This document shows positions 27,268-35,397 of a DNA stretch of 64,000 nucleotides, in pieces; the stretch's first letter is position 1, and each line of letters begins with the position of its first letter. The notes under the pieces are model-generated. The model was not told the DNA's origin. It was given only the letters and a program-made list of their open reading frames with translations, and made no database searches. Source of the DNA: Paenibacillus pabuli (lineage in GTDB: Bacteria; Bacillota; Bacilli; Paenibacillales; Paenibacillaceae); contig NZ_CP073714.1 of NCBI RefSeq assembly GCF_023101145.1, positions 3,658,001 to 3,722,000 of the forward strand, in the 5' to 3' direction. Both the position numbers and the translations under genes were made by a program.

Positions 27268-28341
27268 ATGAACACACCATTACATACCAATCAGCATCAC
27301 CAAAATTCAAATTTCGGATTTGCATTGGTCGACTCAGCCGTACTTGCTGAAACGAAATTAATCATTTCACATCCAGAGGACAAGAACGAGTTTCAGTTGG
27401 AGATTGATCCGCAGCGCCTTTTGAAAGATGGACGAAAGGTATCGGTAATTGCACAACAGTTGGACGAACCAATGGATCGACAAGATGCCATTATCATATA
27501 TGGAGAGGAGCTGGGATTTGTACAATATACGGTTGCCTTGAGACCAGATAGTACATGTTCACTTGCTCCCATTGAAGGAATAGATCATCCAATTATATTG
27601 AATTGGGCGGACTTTGCAGAAGGAGAGTACGAACTGCGAATTTCCCTGTATATCAAAACACCCCGCATAGCAGAGGGACCGCTGGAGCCCGAACAGCATG
27701 CCATCGTGAAATATGCTCAGGTTATAACCGTAGCAATATGTCTGTTTCCAGCTCAAGCCGGGCAGATAACTATAGCGCCGAAAGCTATGTGGACTCGGGA
27801 AAATCATGTGTTTGACTCCTACGGAAGTGGTGGTTTTATTCTTGCAGATTTGCCTCGTATGGCGAAGCGTGTAGAGGAGCTGGTTGGTTCCGGGAATCAT
27901 AATTTGATTGAACTCTTCACTGAGGGCGACCTATCCGATACCTTACTGGAAGAAGGTCTCATGGCCATTGCATGGGGAGTAACACCCTGGTGTTATTCGA
28001 TTTATTCTGCTCCGGATGAACACTCCAGAACCAAACTTTCGGTAGACAAACTGGGTGATGAACCTCAGACCACGGGAATATACCGTGTGCATCGCGAAAT
28101 TAAACAATTAAGCATCGTGCCTGTAAACGAATTGGCTTACTGGCCATCCTGTACAGAGAAAGCATGGCCTGTAATTGCTGTTGAGGGTGAAGGTGAGACG
28201 CTGCATATGGACTTGTATGTTCAAATATGTGAATCCGTGAATGGACTGCATGAGAATCCACTGCCTTCATTTGTACTTACCCGCAGTGAGGGACGGCCCG
28301 AAGAGATCATCCCACTAACCAACATTGTAATTGTAGACTAA
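27268..28341 (+). CDS. Unrecognised 357-aa soluble protein
   Basis: I do not recognise this protein. It has no signal peptide or membrane helix. The N-terminal 25 residues are polar (NTPLHTNQHHQNSN); residues about 30-165 look beta-rich, and the middle (GSGGFILADLPRMAKRVEEL through IAWGVTPWCYSIYS) is mixed helix and strand with an unusual Trp/Cys/Tyr cluster. GAGGGG lies about eight bases before the ATG, and codon use is like its neighbours, so it is surely translated. The tyrosine recombinase gene starts 27 bases after its stop, so the two probably share a transcript. No function is proposed. Confidence 0.75.
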   Translation: MNTPLHTNQHHQNSNFGFALVDSAVLAETKLIISHPEDKNEFQLEIDPQRLLKDGRKVSVIAQQLDEPMDRQDAIIIYGEELGFVQYTVALRPDSTCSLAPIEGIDHPIILNWADFAEGEYELRISLYIKTPRIAEGPLEPEQHAIVKYAQVITVAICLFPAQAGQITIAPKAMWTRENHVFDSYGSGGFILADLPRMAKRVEELVGSGNHNLIELFTEGDLSDTLLEEGLMAIAWGVTPWCYSIYSAPDEHSRTKLSVDKLGDEPQTTGIYRVHREIKQLSIVPVNELAYWPSCTEKAWPVIAVEGEGETLHMDLYVQICESVNGLHENPLPSFVLTRSEGRPEEIIPLTNIVIVD

Positions 28342-28368
28342 TAAATAGAAGTGTGGTGACGAACAAAG

Positions 28369-29301
28369 ATGATGACCGAAGAGATTCAGGAGCAATATGC
28401 CGATGAGCTTGAGGCTTTTCACATATGGATGAAAGATGCGGGGTACACGGGATATACGGTAAAATCATACACAGGTGACGTTGCTGAATTTCTTGTCTCG
28501 ATTAACGGAAAGTCACTGGATCAGGTCAAAAAACTTCATGTGTTATCCTTCTTGTCCCGAGCTCGGGAAAGAGGGGTCAGTGACTCGACGCGAAATCGGA
28601 AACACGCAGCGGTGAACTGTTTTTTCAAGTCATTGATTGAGCTTGAGTTGGTGACCAATAATCCTGCTTTCGGGATCAAGAAATCCAAAACTGAGCAAAA
28701 TCGCGCCCCCGTCTTCCTTGATGAAAGCGGCTTGGAGCGGTTTTTACAATCAGTCCAGGGCAAGTATCGTACACGTAATCTGGCTATTTTTCTGCTCATG
28801 GGATACATGGGATTGCGGGTTGGAGAGGTGCATGCCTTGAACTGTAAAGACTATAATATGGAACGGCGCACGCTGGACGTATTTGGTAAGGGCCGGAAAT
28901 GGCGTACCCTGCCTGTGCCCGAGACGGTTGCCAAACTGTTATCTGAGGCTCTTCAGGAGCGACTGGCTCCATGGCGGGCGAAGGAAGAGGCGTTGTTTGT
29001 TTCGCAAAAAGGAAAACGTTTGTCGATTCGCAGCATTCAGCTGATATCAACCGAAACCTTTGAACGCTTTCAGCAGGAATCAGCCTCCAATCAGCGTGTG
29101 AACTATTCCAGTCATAAACTGCGTCACTCATTCGCGACCATGATGCTTAGACGTGGAGCAGATCTGCGAACGGTTCAGGAATTGCTGGGTCATTCATCCA
29201 TTCAGACCACCACGGTATACACCCACGTAACCAGCCGCGAGAAGGAGGAAGCAATGGCCTTACTGGATGTCAAACTTCCCGCGTTTGTGGCAGAGATGTA
29301 A
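28369..29301 (+). CDS. Tyrosine recombinase (XerC/XerD-like integrase)
   Basis: A 310-aa site-specific recombinase. Residues about 5-95 are the SAM-like core-binding domain. The catalytic domain (about 110-300) keeps the full active set: R150 (MGLRVGE), K174 (VFGKGRK), H249 and R252 (SHKLRHSF), H275 (LLGHSS) and the nucleophile Y284 (TTVYTHV). The length and compact layout match XerC/XerD-type enzymes rather than large phage integrases. No phage gene, transposase or obvious att duplication was seen. It follows an unrecognised gene by 27 bases with only a weak GGTGA site in front, suggesting translational coupling. An A+T-rich gene and a perfect inverted repeat lie just downstream. Confidence 0.9.
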   Translation: MMTEEIQEQYADELEAFHIWMKDAGYTGYTVKSYTGDVAEFLVSINGKSLDQVKKLHVLSFLSRARERGVSDSTRNRKHAAVNCFFKSLIELELVTNNPAFGIKKSKTEQNRAPVFLDESGLERFLQSVQGKYRTRNLAIFLLMGYMGLRVGEVHALNCKDYNMERRTLDVFGKGRKWRTLPVPETVAKLLSEALQERLAPWRAKEEALFVSQKGKRLSIRSIQLISTETFERFQQESASNQRVNYSSHKLRHSFATMMLRRGADLRTVQELLGHSSIQTTTVYTHVTSREKEEAMALLDVKLPAFVAEM

Positions 29302-29618
29302 AGGATACATTTGCATTCGTCTAGAAAATTGATGTGCTCCCATCCAAGGGGGGAGTGTGTTAGCAGTTCTTCCTGAAGCTTACGGTGTTCAGTTGCCTGC
29401 TGGATTTTTCTCCGAAAATGTTATAAGTCGTACTCTTTTAGTATGTTGGAATTCAAATCTTCATGGGGAAACACCTTATGACCGCTAATCCTTATTAGCG
29501 GTCATTGACATTAAACAGGACATTTCCAAAGCACATATGCATAAAATCCACTGGTATATCATTCAAGTGTGGTGGGTAACATATATACTGAAAATGCTTA
29601 AAACTTGGAGGTTTTTGC
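29302..29618. other. Intergenic region after the recombinase
   Basis: No gene seen. It contains the perfect 28-base inverted repeat described separately, and base composition shifts toward A+T from about 29400 onward. Confidence 0.4.
29478..29505. repeat. Perfect 12-4-12 inverted repeat
   Basis: ATGACCGCTAAT and ATTAGCGGTCAT are separated by CCTT. No T-run follows on either strand, so it is not a standard terminator. Confidence 0.85.
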
Positions 29619-30329
29619 GTGAAGGACCATCTCATTATTTTGATTAGAAGTTTTTCAGCATTCATGATTCTAATTGTAATTGCGAGAGCATTAGGAAAGC
29701 AAACCCTCTCCAACATGAACTTTCACGAATTCGTAACAGCAGTCATATTAGGAGCTATAGCAGCCAACTTAGCATTTAATGAAAAAATAGAAGTTATTCA
29801 TTTATTAATTGCCCTGTCTGTCTTTACAATTACTTCTTATGTTTTATCCAAGCTTTTTTTGAAATTCAGAAAATTTAAAATGTGGACAGAAGGAACACCT
29901 ACCGTTCTCATAGAAGGAGGGTTAATTCTGGAAGATAATATGAAGAAAAATAATATGACAATGGATTCTTTGAACGAACAGCTTCGCCAGAAAGAGATTT
30001 TTAATATAGAAGATGTGGAGTACGCTCTCCTTGAGATTAACGGTAAACTATCTATTCAAAAAAAGAAGGAACTACGAGCCGTGACACTAAAAGACCTACA
30101 GTTGAATACAGGTAATACCACACAGTACCCAATTGAGCTTGTAATCGACGGGCAGCTTTTGAAAGACAGTTTAAACTCCAACCATATTCCAGAATCCTGG
30201 CTGATGACCCAACTGAAGGAACGCGACAAAAAGTTAGAGGACGTATTCTACGCCGTAAAAGGTAGCAACGGTCAACTTTATGTGGATGATTATAAGGATA
30301 ATATTCAGCACCCAATTGATGTGGAATAG
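29619..30329 (+). CDS. DUF421 (YetF/YcaP-like) membrane protein
   Basis: A 236-aa membrane protein of the DUF421 family known from Bacillus YetF, YdfS and YrbG. Three N-terminal helices (about residues 5-22, 36-52, 60-80) are followed by a soluble domain with the family segments WTEGTPTVLIEGGLILEDNMKKNN, EDVEYALLEINGKLSI and a shorter tail domain (IELVIDGQLL). The family role is not established; sporulation-induced and germination-related members are known in Bacillus. The GTG start follows TTGGAGG. Codon use is markedly A+T-rich compared with flanking genes, which suggests transfer or a different history. Confidence 0.9.
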   Translation: MKDHLIILIRSFSAFMILIVIARALGKQTLSNMNFHEFVTAVILGAIAANLAFNEKIEVIHLLIALSVFTITSYVLSKLFLKFRKFKMWTEGTPTVLIEGGLILEDNMKKNNMTMDSLNEQLRQKEIFNIEDVEYALLEINGKLSIQKKKELRAVTLKDLQLNTGNTTQYPIELVIDGQLLKDSLNSNHIPESWLMTQLKERDKKLEDVFYAVKGSNGQLYVDDYKDNIQHPIDVE

Positions 30330-30351
30330 TATTGACTTTCGGTAAAAATAG

Positions 30352-30834
30352 TTACTTGAGATTCATCGCAATCAAATAATTATATTTTGCCGCGTGCTTT
30401 AGCTCATCCAATATGATACCATACACCGTATCTTTATAGATGCCAGCAGGAAATCCAAACCATATGTTGCGGTATCGTTCCACCGCACCCAACTCCCCCA
30501 TCAAGGCACGCTGTAGACCTTCTTTATAGGATTGCACCCGCTCATATTGCTCACTACTGATGCCTACAATTTCTTGTCCCGTCAAAACCCGATACATCTC
30601 TCTGAACATTTTATTATGGCCGCGCTCGTCGTTACGGATGCTTTCTATAATGGCCACCTGCTCTTTTGAGGGAGCCAGGTTGATCAATTCATCGTAGAAC
30701 AACTCATCGTTACGCTCTCCTTGTACCGCTTCTTTTATCATTTGTACTGCTTCCGTAAATCCTGTATTCCAGATAGGTACAAAAACGGCCCGCATATAGT
30801 ATGAATTCCCCCAGTAAGAAGGTACTTGATACAA
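30352..30834 (-). CDS. Ferritin-like diiron protein
   Basis: A 160-aa four-helix protein with the ligand pattern of ferritin-like carboxylate-bridged diiron proteins: E40 (VQGERNDELF), E70 and H73 (NDERGHNKMF), E114 or E119 (MGELGAVERY), and E144 with H147 (LDELKHAAKY). The two ExxH motifs are the key evidence. The aromatic N-terminus (MYQVPSYWGNSYYMR) is unlike soluble ferritins and recalls small spore-associated ferritin-like proteins, though this is inference. GGAGGAGATAAA precedes the start. It is convergent with the DUF421 gene and stands alone on its strand. Confidence 0.85.
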   Translation of the reverse strand: MYQVPSYWGNSYYMRAVFVPIWNTGFTEAVQMIKEAVQGERNDELFYDELINLAPSKEQVAIIESIRNDERGHNKMFREMYRVLTGQEIVGISSEQYERVQSYKEGLQRALMGELGAVERYRNIWFGFPAGIYKDTVYGIILDELKHAAKYNYLIAMNLK

Positions 30835-31223
30835 TTTTATCTCCTCCTAAAATTACTATATAGGCATTATATGAGTATTCGCCCATATCGGTTCCTAAGA
30901 TTAGGGGGAATGACGTACCACATACTTCCAGGTTGATTATCCGATTGGTCCGTTGCATTTATTATTAACGGAACAATAATTATGTAAACTTAAATTTGAA
31001 ATCAATGTTTCTTTTTATGTCCATCTGAAATAGGGTGATAAAATAGCCAAAGATTTCACCTTCAGTTGAAACTGAACGATACACAACAGTGTAAGCTATT
31101 AACAAGACCAAAGGACCGCTCACATCTTCACAAAGAACATACAGGTGGTCCTCTGGTTATACAACCTTAGTGCTATTTACTGATGATAAAATAACGAGAT
31201 CAGTCACACGACTGGATTCGGAT
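30835..31223. other. Intergenic region between ferritin-like gene and ldh
   Basis: No gene recognised. A hairpin at 31107-31157 may end the ldh transcript. The rest is A+T-rich with no clear motif. Confidence 0.4.
31107..31157 (-). terminator. Possible terminator of ldh
   Basis: On the minus strand ACCAGAGGACC pairs with GGTCCTTTGGT around a long loop, followed by CTTGTT. The large loop and weak T-run lower confidence. Confidence 0.45.
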
Positions 31224-32159
31224 TTACTCCAGTCCGGCAATCTGTTCCTTCAATTTGTTGGCAGAGGCCTGGAAAGCGACTTTTTCCGTCTCATTCAAAG
31301 GAAGTGGCAGAATCTCACGCACGCCGTTGCGGTCAACAACACATGGAACACCCAGATACACATCGGATACACCATTATAATCTTCCAGCAAAGTGGATAC
31401 GTTCAGTACGGAGCCTTCATTGCCCAGAATGGCAGCCACGATACGGTCCAAAGCAAGTGCAATTGCATAGGAAGTGGCTCCTTTGGCATTAATAATCTCA
31501 TAAGCCGCATTTTTGGTCCGGTCAAAGATATCCTGCTGCGTTTCTTCATCCAACTCCAGATTCGTTCCTGCAACGTTGGCAAGACTCCATACTGGGACTT
31601 CGGAATCACCATGCTCCCCGATAATATGAGCGTGAATGCTGCGTGGATCAATTCCTTTGTTTTTACCAATCAGGTAACGAAAGCGTGCACTGTCCAGTAA
31701 CGTACCAGAACCGATTACGCGAGAAGCGGGCCAACCGCTTTGTTTCCAAGAGGTATATGACAAAATATCTACAGGGTTCGTTGCAATCAACAAAATACCA
31801 TGGGAATTAACCTCAGTAATACGTTCAATGATTTCTTTGAAAATGCTTGCATTTTTCTTCAGCAGATCAATTCGAGTCTCACCTGGTTTTTGGGACGCAC
31901 CCGCAGTAATAATGATGATATCTGCGTCTTTGCAGTCCGAGTAATCGCCTGCCCATACTTTTACGCCTCCGGTAAATGGGAGACCATGGTTCATATCCAG
32001 CATTTCGCCGGTAGCCTTATCATGATTCACATCCACAAATACCAACTCGGATGAACGCTGTCTTAACATCAGCGTGTATCCCGTTGTTGTTCCCACCGCA
32101 CCCATGCCTACAATAACGACACGGCTTGGTTTAAGCGCTGCACTGTTTACCATTTTCAT
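31224..32159 (-). CDS. ldh: L-lactate dehydrogenase
   Basis: Reduces pyruvate to L-lactate with NADH, regenerating NAD+ in fermentation; 311 aa, cytosolic, normally tetrameric. The Rossmann loop GMGAVGTTTGYTL (residues 18-30), the coenzyme aspartate in FVDVN, TNPVDIL, the substrate residues in DSARFRYLIG and the catalytic H183 (IIGEHGDSEVPVW) are all present. In the specificity loop, Q90 before KPGETR indicates lactate rather than malate dehydrogenase. AAGGAG lies five bases before the chosen ATG; a second ATG two codons later is also possible. The upstream region was examined for a redox-regulator site, but only a poor half-match was found. Confidence 0.95.
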   Translation of the reverse strand: MKMVNSAALKPSRVVIVGMGAVGTTTGYTLMLRQRSSELVFVDVNHDKATGEMLDMNHGLPFTGGVKVWAGDYSDCKDADIIIITAGASQKPGETRIDLLKKNASIFKEIIERITEVNSHGILLIATNPVDILSYTSWKQSGWPASRVIGSGTLLDSARFRYLIGKNKGIDPRSIHAHIIGEHGDSEVPVWSLANVAGTNLELDEETQQDIFDRTKNAAYEIINAKGATSYAIALALDRIVAAILGNEGSVLNVSTLLEDYNGVSDVYLGVPCVVDRNGVREILPLPLNETEKVAFQASANKLKEQIAGLE

Positions 32160-32465
32160 ATCCTCTCCTTTTTGGGGTATACTTCCATCCATATTAAGGG
32201 ATAAGTGTCTGAAAAGCGAGCCATGTCTATAAACTTTTTCACATTCCATGTCTATTTGCGGAAAATTCCGCCGAAACCTGGATTATGATTCATAGAAAAA
32301 GCAGATGCAGCAAAAATTCGTGGTCCACTTTCGGAGAGAGTAGAGATGCCCCTTTTCCACATCGTTTGTGGTAGAATAGGAGCAGTGGATTCAGATGAAT
32401 CGTAAAAACAACATGAGAATGGACAGGCATGCGCGCCTGCTTATGGAATGAGAGGTGGAACCCAC
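32160..32465. other. Divergent intergenic region, ldh and lipoprotein
   Basis: About 306 bases holding both promoters. I could not identify confident -35/-10 pairs or a complete Rex or Fnr site. No small gene is seen. Confidence 0.4.
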
Positions 32466-33743
32466 TTGCGTTCGCATTGGATCAAAATCGCGCAGACAGC
32501 ACTGCTGTCTATTGGCATCGCTGCTCTGCTGGCGGCTTGCACCAATTCAGGTGAGACCCCGGTGGCAGAACCGCCACAGGAACAAGAAGATAACGGGAAT
32601 ATGGGCCAGACATTAACTGTTGTTCCCCCGGCAAACAGTACACAAGCTGCGGATACAGCCAAATATCAAATCCAGACCCGGTTAACCGATTTCCAGTTGC
32701 TGAATGGTAACGGCGGATTAGCATGGGGGGTGACGCGAAATGCACTGCGTCTGTATTACACCCAAGATCAGGGAAAGACATGGACCAACATCTCACCTTC
32801 GGAAAATGTTCAGTTTCCAGCTAATCCGCAATATGGACAAAGCATATATTTTGTAGATAGTACACATGGATGGATTATTCGTGAAGGATTGGGTGGAACA
32901 GATACGATGGTGCTGCGTACGAACAATGGAGGAGCGAGTTGGAGCTTATCCTCCTTGTCGAAGACGGATAAGGTGACAGCTATTACGTTTGTTTCTCCTG
33001 AAAAAGGTTGGATATTGACAACAGCCGATACTTCCATTGGCAAGCAAGATAAGAAATTGTATCTTACTGAAGATGGCGGTATTACCTGGAACCAGATGAC
33101 CTCGAGTGACGAGGATGGCAAACTAGAATCTGCAGAAATTCCAACACGGGGTTATACCACTGGTATGACTTTCTCGGACGCGGATCATGGATACTTGACT
33201 GTTCTGGAGTTTGGTACGCCGAAATTATATGTTACAGCTGACGGTGGCCAACATTGGAAGGCGGGCCCCTCGTTCTTTGATCGAAACAAATTTAACGGCT
33301 GTGGTAACTTTAGCATCAGCTCGCCACAGTTTTTTGGACGGCAATCTCAAACAGCTTGGATGTCGATATCGTGCTCTCAAGGGGAAAGCACCACATTCAA
33401 TGGTTTTTTCACAACCAACGGCGGAGAGAGCTGGCAATTATCAACGTTTAGCCTGAATAAACAAACCGGAATTAATCGCGGTCTGACGCCTACATTTCTG
33501 AACTCCCTGGAAGGATGGAGCGTGCAAAAAGGCAAAACGTATTACACCAAAGATGCCGGTAAGACCTGGAAGGCACTCCCCTTGAGTCAAGTATTGGAAA
33601 ATATTCTTGAAGAGTACCCGGAGATCGTCAAACTCCAAATGGTTTCTTCGAAACTAGGCTGGATTCTGGTCGAAAATACGGATGCAAAAAGGTCACTGTT
33701 ATTACAAACCGTAGACGGCGGTGTGAAATGGAAAGTGCTATAA
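32466..33743 (+). CDS. Lipoprotein with YCF48/BNR-like beta-propeller repeats
   Basis: A 425-aa secreted lipoprotein. The N-terminus RSHWIKIAQTALLSIGIAALLAAC has a lipobox ending in cysteine, so it is anchored outside the membrane. From about residue 70 a blade motif repeats: LYYTQDQGKTWTNI, VLRTNNGGASWSLS, LYLTEDGGITWNQM, LYVTADGGQHWKAG, FFTTNGGESWQLS, YYTKDAGKTWKAL, LLQTVDGGVKWKVL. These Asp-box-like turns indicate a seven-bladed propeller like the YCF48/HCF136 assembly factors. The TTG at 32466 lies eight bases after GAGGTGG and gives a proper signal peptide; the ATG at 32448 overlaps that site. Role unknown. Confidence 0.88.
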   Translation: MRSHWIKIAQTALLSIGIAALLAACTNSGETPVAEPPQEQEDNGNMGQTLTVVPPANSTQAADTAKYQIQTRLTDFQLLNGNGGLAWGVTRNALRLYYTQDQGKTWTNISPSENVQFPANPQYGQSIYFVDSTHGWIIREGLGGTDTMVLRTNNGGASWSLSSLSKTDKVTAITFVSPEKGWILTTADTSIGKQDKKLYLTEDGGITWNQMTSSDEDGKLESAEIPTRGYTTGMTFSDADHGYLTVLEFGTPKLYVTADGGQHWKAGPSFFDRNKFNGCGNFSISSPQFFGRQSQTAWMSISCSQGESTTFNGFFTTNGGESWQLSTFSLNKQTGINRGLTPTFLNSLEGWSVQKGKTYYTKDAGKTWKALPLSQVLENILEEYPEIVKLQMVSSKLGWILVENTDAKRSLLLQTVDGGVKWKVL

Positions 33744-33767
33744 TAGCTTTGAAACAGATCATCATTT

Positions 33768-33797
33768 GAAAGAGAAACCTGCGGGTTTCTCTTTATT
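33768..33797 (+). terminator. Terminator of the lipoprotein gene
   Basis: AAAGAGAAACC pairs with GGTTTCTCTTT around a short TGCG loop, then ATTT. Confidence 0.8.
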
Positions 33798-33806
33798 TCG
33801 ATCACT

Positions 33807-33824
33807 TTGTGAATTAAATCACAA
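33807..33824 (+). promoter_or_regulatory. Fnr/Crp-type box (TTGTGA-N6-TCACAA)
   Basis: TTGTGAATTAAATCACAA is a perfect palindrome with six-base arms. A -10 element TATATT lies at 33845-33850, so the expected start of transcription is near 33857 and the box centre (33815.5) falls at about -41.5. That is the standard class II activator position for Crp/Fnr proteins, and no -35 hexamer is needed. The next gene is a small four-cysteine protein. Confidence 0.75.
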
Positions 33825-33879
33825 TATATCCTTCCTGATGATGTTATATTGAATTCAAGAAGAGATGGGAGTGATGAAC

Positions 33880-34089
33880 ATGAGAACGAATGAACAAGCT
33901 CAATTCACGCAGGCCGACGAGTTAACCAGATACATGCTCCAATTATGCTATACATGTGATGATGCCAATCGTTGTACCACAGAGGAAGAAGTTAAAGCCT
34001 GCATGGCAAAGTATACACAAGCAGATGAAACCGATCAGACAGAAGGTGGAGAAATAACACGGGGATTCATGGATTTGATGTACGCTTAG
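33880..34089 (+). CDS. Small four-cysteine protein behind an Fnr-type promoter
   Basis: A 69-aa soluble protein that I do not recognise. Four cysteines occur in the pattern C23-x2-C26-x5-C32-x8-C41 (LCYTCDDANRC, KACMAKY), flanked by acidic, polar ends, so a metal or iron-sulfur site or a redox switch is possible but unproven. GGGAG lies eight bases before the chosen ATG; an ATG at 33865 lies ahead of that site and is less likely. A perfect TTGTGA-N6-TCACAA box at the class II position suggests induction by Fnr under oxygen limitation. It is followed by its own terminator. Confidence 0.75.
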   Translation: MRTNEQAQFTQADELTRYMLQLCYTCDDANRCTTEEEVKACMAKYTQADETDQTEGGEITRGFMDLMYA

Positions 34090-34130
34090 TTATCATAACT
34101 GATCAAAAAGCACTGCTGCATCAACATTTT

Positions 34131-34153
34131 GCCCCCAATAGGGGGCTTTCTTA
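34131..34153 (+). terminator. Terminator of the small four-cysteine gene
   Basis: GCCCCC-AATA-GGGGGC followed by TTTCTTATT, with four T residues before the stem. Confidence 0.8.
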
Positions 34154-34239
34154 TTCGAAAAATTCTGATTTCCTAATACAAAATGCTTTTCGCGGTACAT
34201 TATGTAGGAGAGATAGTGACTCTCTCTCTCTTTTTGAAA

Positions 34240-34692
34240 TTAATCTTCCGAATAAACAGTTGCATTAAAACTTTCTGGCCCTAAGCGGACGTTAGACACA
34301 GCGAATATGGGATTATAGGTGAACGTGGCGTATACCGAATACACAAGTTGTCCGCTACTAGGAGCAGGCACATTGAAATCTGATCCGGTAAAACTGAATA
34401 CGCAAGGACTAAAAAATGGATTTGCCAGGACAAGGGTCCCCGCGCGATAAACAAGCTGCTGAGAAGTTCCTAGCCCCCGATAGACTTCAATGACAAGATT
34501 GCCATTCACAGGCAGTTGATTGGCAGTAACTTCTATAACACCTGAAAAAAATGTTCGGATCGAGGTTCCTGGGTTATTGACCTGCAACCCTACTTGGGCA
34601 AACAAAATAGGGACTCCGTTTGTAAAGCTCGGAGTTACAGGGTTTTGCCCATTAGAGCCCTGAGAGGTTCGTGCATCTAACGTTTGAACCAT
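34240..34692 (-). CDS. Unrecognised beta-rich protein, paralogue of the next gene
   Basis: A 150-aa protein of unknown function, clearly related to the 147-aa protein encoded just upstream. Shared blocks are the N-terminus MVQTLDARTSQGSNG, NNPGTSIRTFFSG, the core GSDFNVPAPSSGQLVYSVY and the end GPESFNATVYSED. The sequence is rich in V, N, T, P and F, with few charges and no signal peptide or membrane helix, as in all-beta structural or surface proteins. AAGGAGG lies seven bases before the ATG. It follows its partner by 34 bases and is likely co-transcribed. A spore or exosporium component is one guess; nothing proves it. Confidence 0.72.
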   Translation of the reverse strand: MVQTLDARTSQGSNGQNPVTPSFTNGVPILFAQVGLQVNNPGTSIRTFFSGVIEVTANQLPVNGNLVIEVYRGLGTSQQLVYRAGTLVLANPFFSPCVFSFTGSDFNVPAPSSGQLVYSVYATFTYNPIFAVSNVRLGPESFNATVYSED

Positions 34693-34726
34693 ATGACGTC
34701 CTCCTTCCTCCTTCAATTAAACAGAA

Positions 34727-35170
34727 TTAATCATCACTGTAAACAACTGCATTAAAGCATTCAGGACCTACGCGGGTGGCTTGGTCTACGCCAGCGGGAA
34801 TATAAGTCACATAACAAGAATAGATGAGTTGACCGGACGGCGGGGCAGGCACATTAAAATCGGAACCTTCAAAACTGGCCATTATGCTTCCGGCAGATGG
34901 GAATACAGGCTGGGAAACGACATAGATTGGCGTACCGGTATTGGTTGAGCTCCTGTAAATCTGAAACTGAACGGAGGAGGGTACTGAAGATAGATTGGCA
35001 ACTGAGATTCGATAGGTCCCATTGAACTGAGTACGAATCACCGTCCCAGGATTTACAATGTTAAGTCCAACAATACCAACCAATGTAGGCGTGTTTGCAG
35101 GAAGAGGGACATTCAGCGGAGTAACTCCATTAGACCCAAGAGAAGTACGTGCATCAAGCGTTTTAACCAT
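34727..35170 (-). CDS. Unrecognised beta-rich protein, first of a tandem pair
   Basis: A 147-aa protein sharing blocks with its downstream paralogue: MVKTLDARTSLGSNG, NPGTVIRTQFNG, GSDFNVPAPPSGQLIYSCY and GPECFNAVVYSDD. Two cysteines lie in the C-terminal third, against one in the partner at a different position. The start at 35170 is chosen because GGAGGA lies six bases before it and because it then aligns exactly with the paralogue. The tandem duplication, low charge and absence of export signals suggest a structural role, perhaps assembled in the mother cell or cytoplasm. No named family is recognised. Confidence 0.72.
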   Translation of the reverse strand: MVKTLDARTSLGSNGVTPLNVPLPANTPTLVGIVGLNIVNPGTVIRTQFNGTYRISVANLSSVPSSVQFQIYRSSTNTGTPIYVVSQPVFPSAGSIMASFEGSDFNVPAPPSGQLIYSCYVTYIPAGVDQATRVGPECFNAVVYSDD

Positions 35171-35397
35171 AATCATTCCTCCAATCTATTATTCTGAGAT
35201 AGAATATGTTTCTGATTTGAAAGAGTACTCCGCTTAATGGTAACAAATTATTGTTTACCTCTTGACCCTGATTATGGATTGAGTTTTGATTGAATAATTG
35301 AATTCCAAATAACAAGTTCCCTGTTTATGTGCATATATATTACAGGAGACGGGTCAAGACTCCGGCTGTCCTAGGTTTTAGAACGGAGGGGAGAGAC

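Noticed and set aside
27048-27350. Open frame upstream of and overlapping the 357-aa unknown gene
   Set aside because: It begins within the permease terminator hairpin, has no ribosome binding site at its possible starts and runs into the next gene in another frame.
28369-29301. Prophage or integrative element marked by the tyrosine recombinase
   Set aside because: No tRNA, att-like direct repeat, phage structural gene or second mobility gene is seen around it.
32228-32243. Fnr/Rex-like half site upstream of ldh (TGTGA-N6-TTATA on the minus strand)
   Set aside because: Only one arm matches, and its distance to any -10 is wrong for a class II site; not enough to call an operator.
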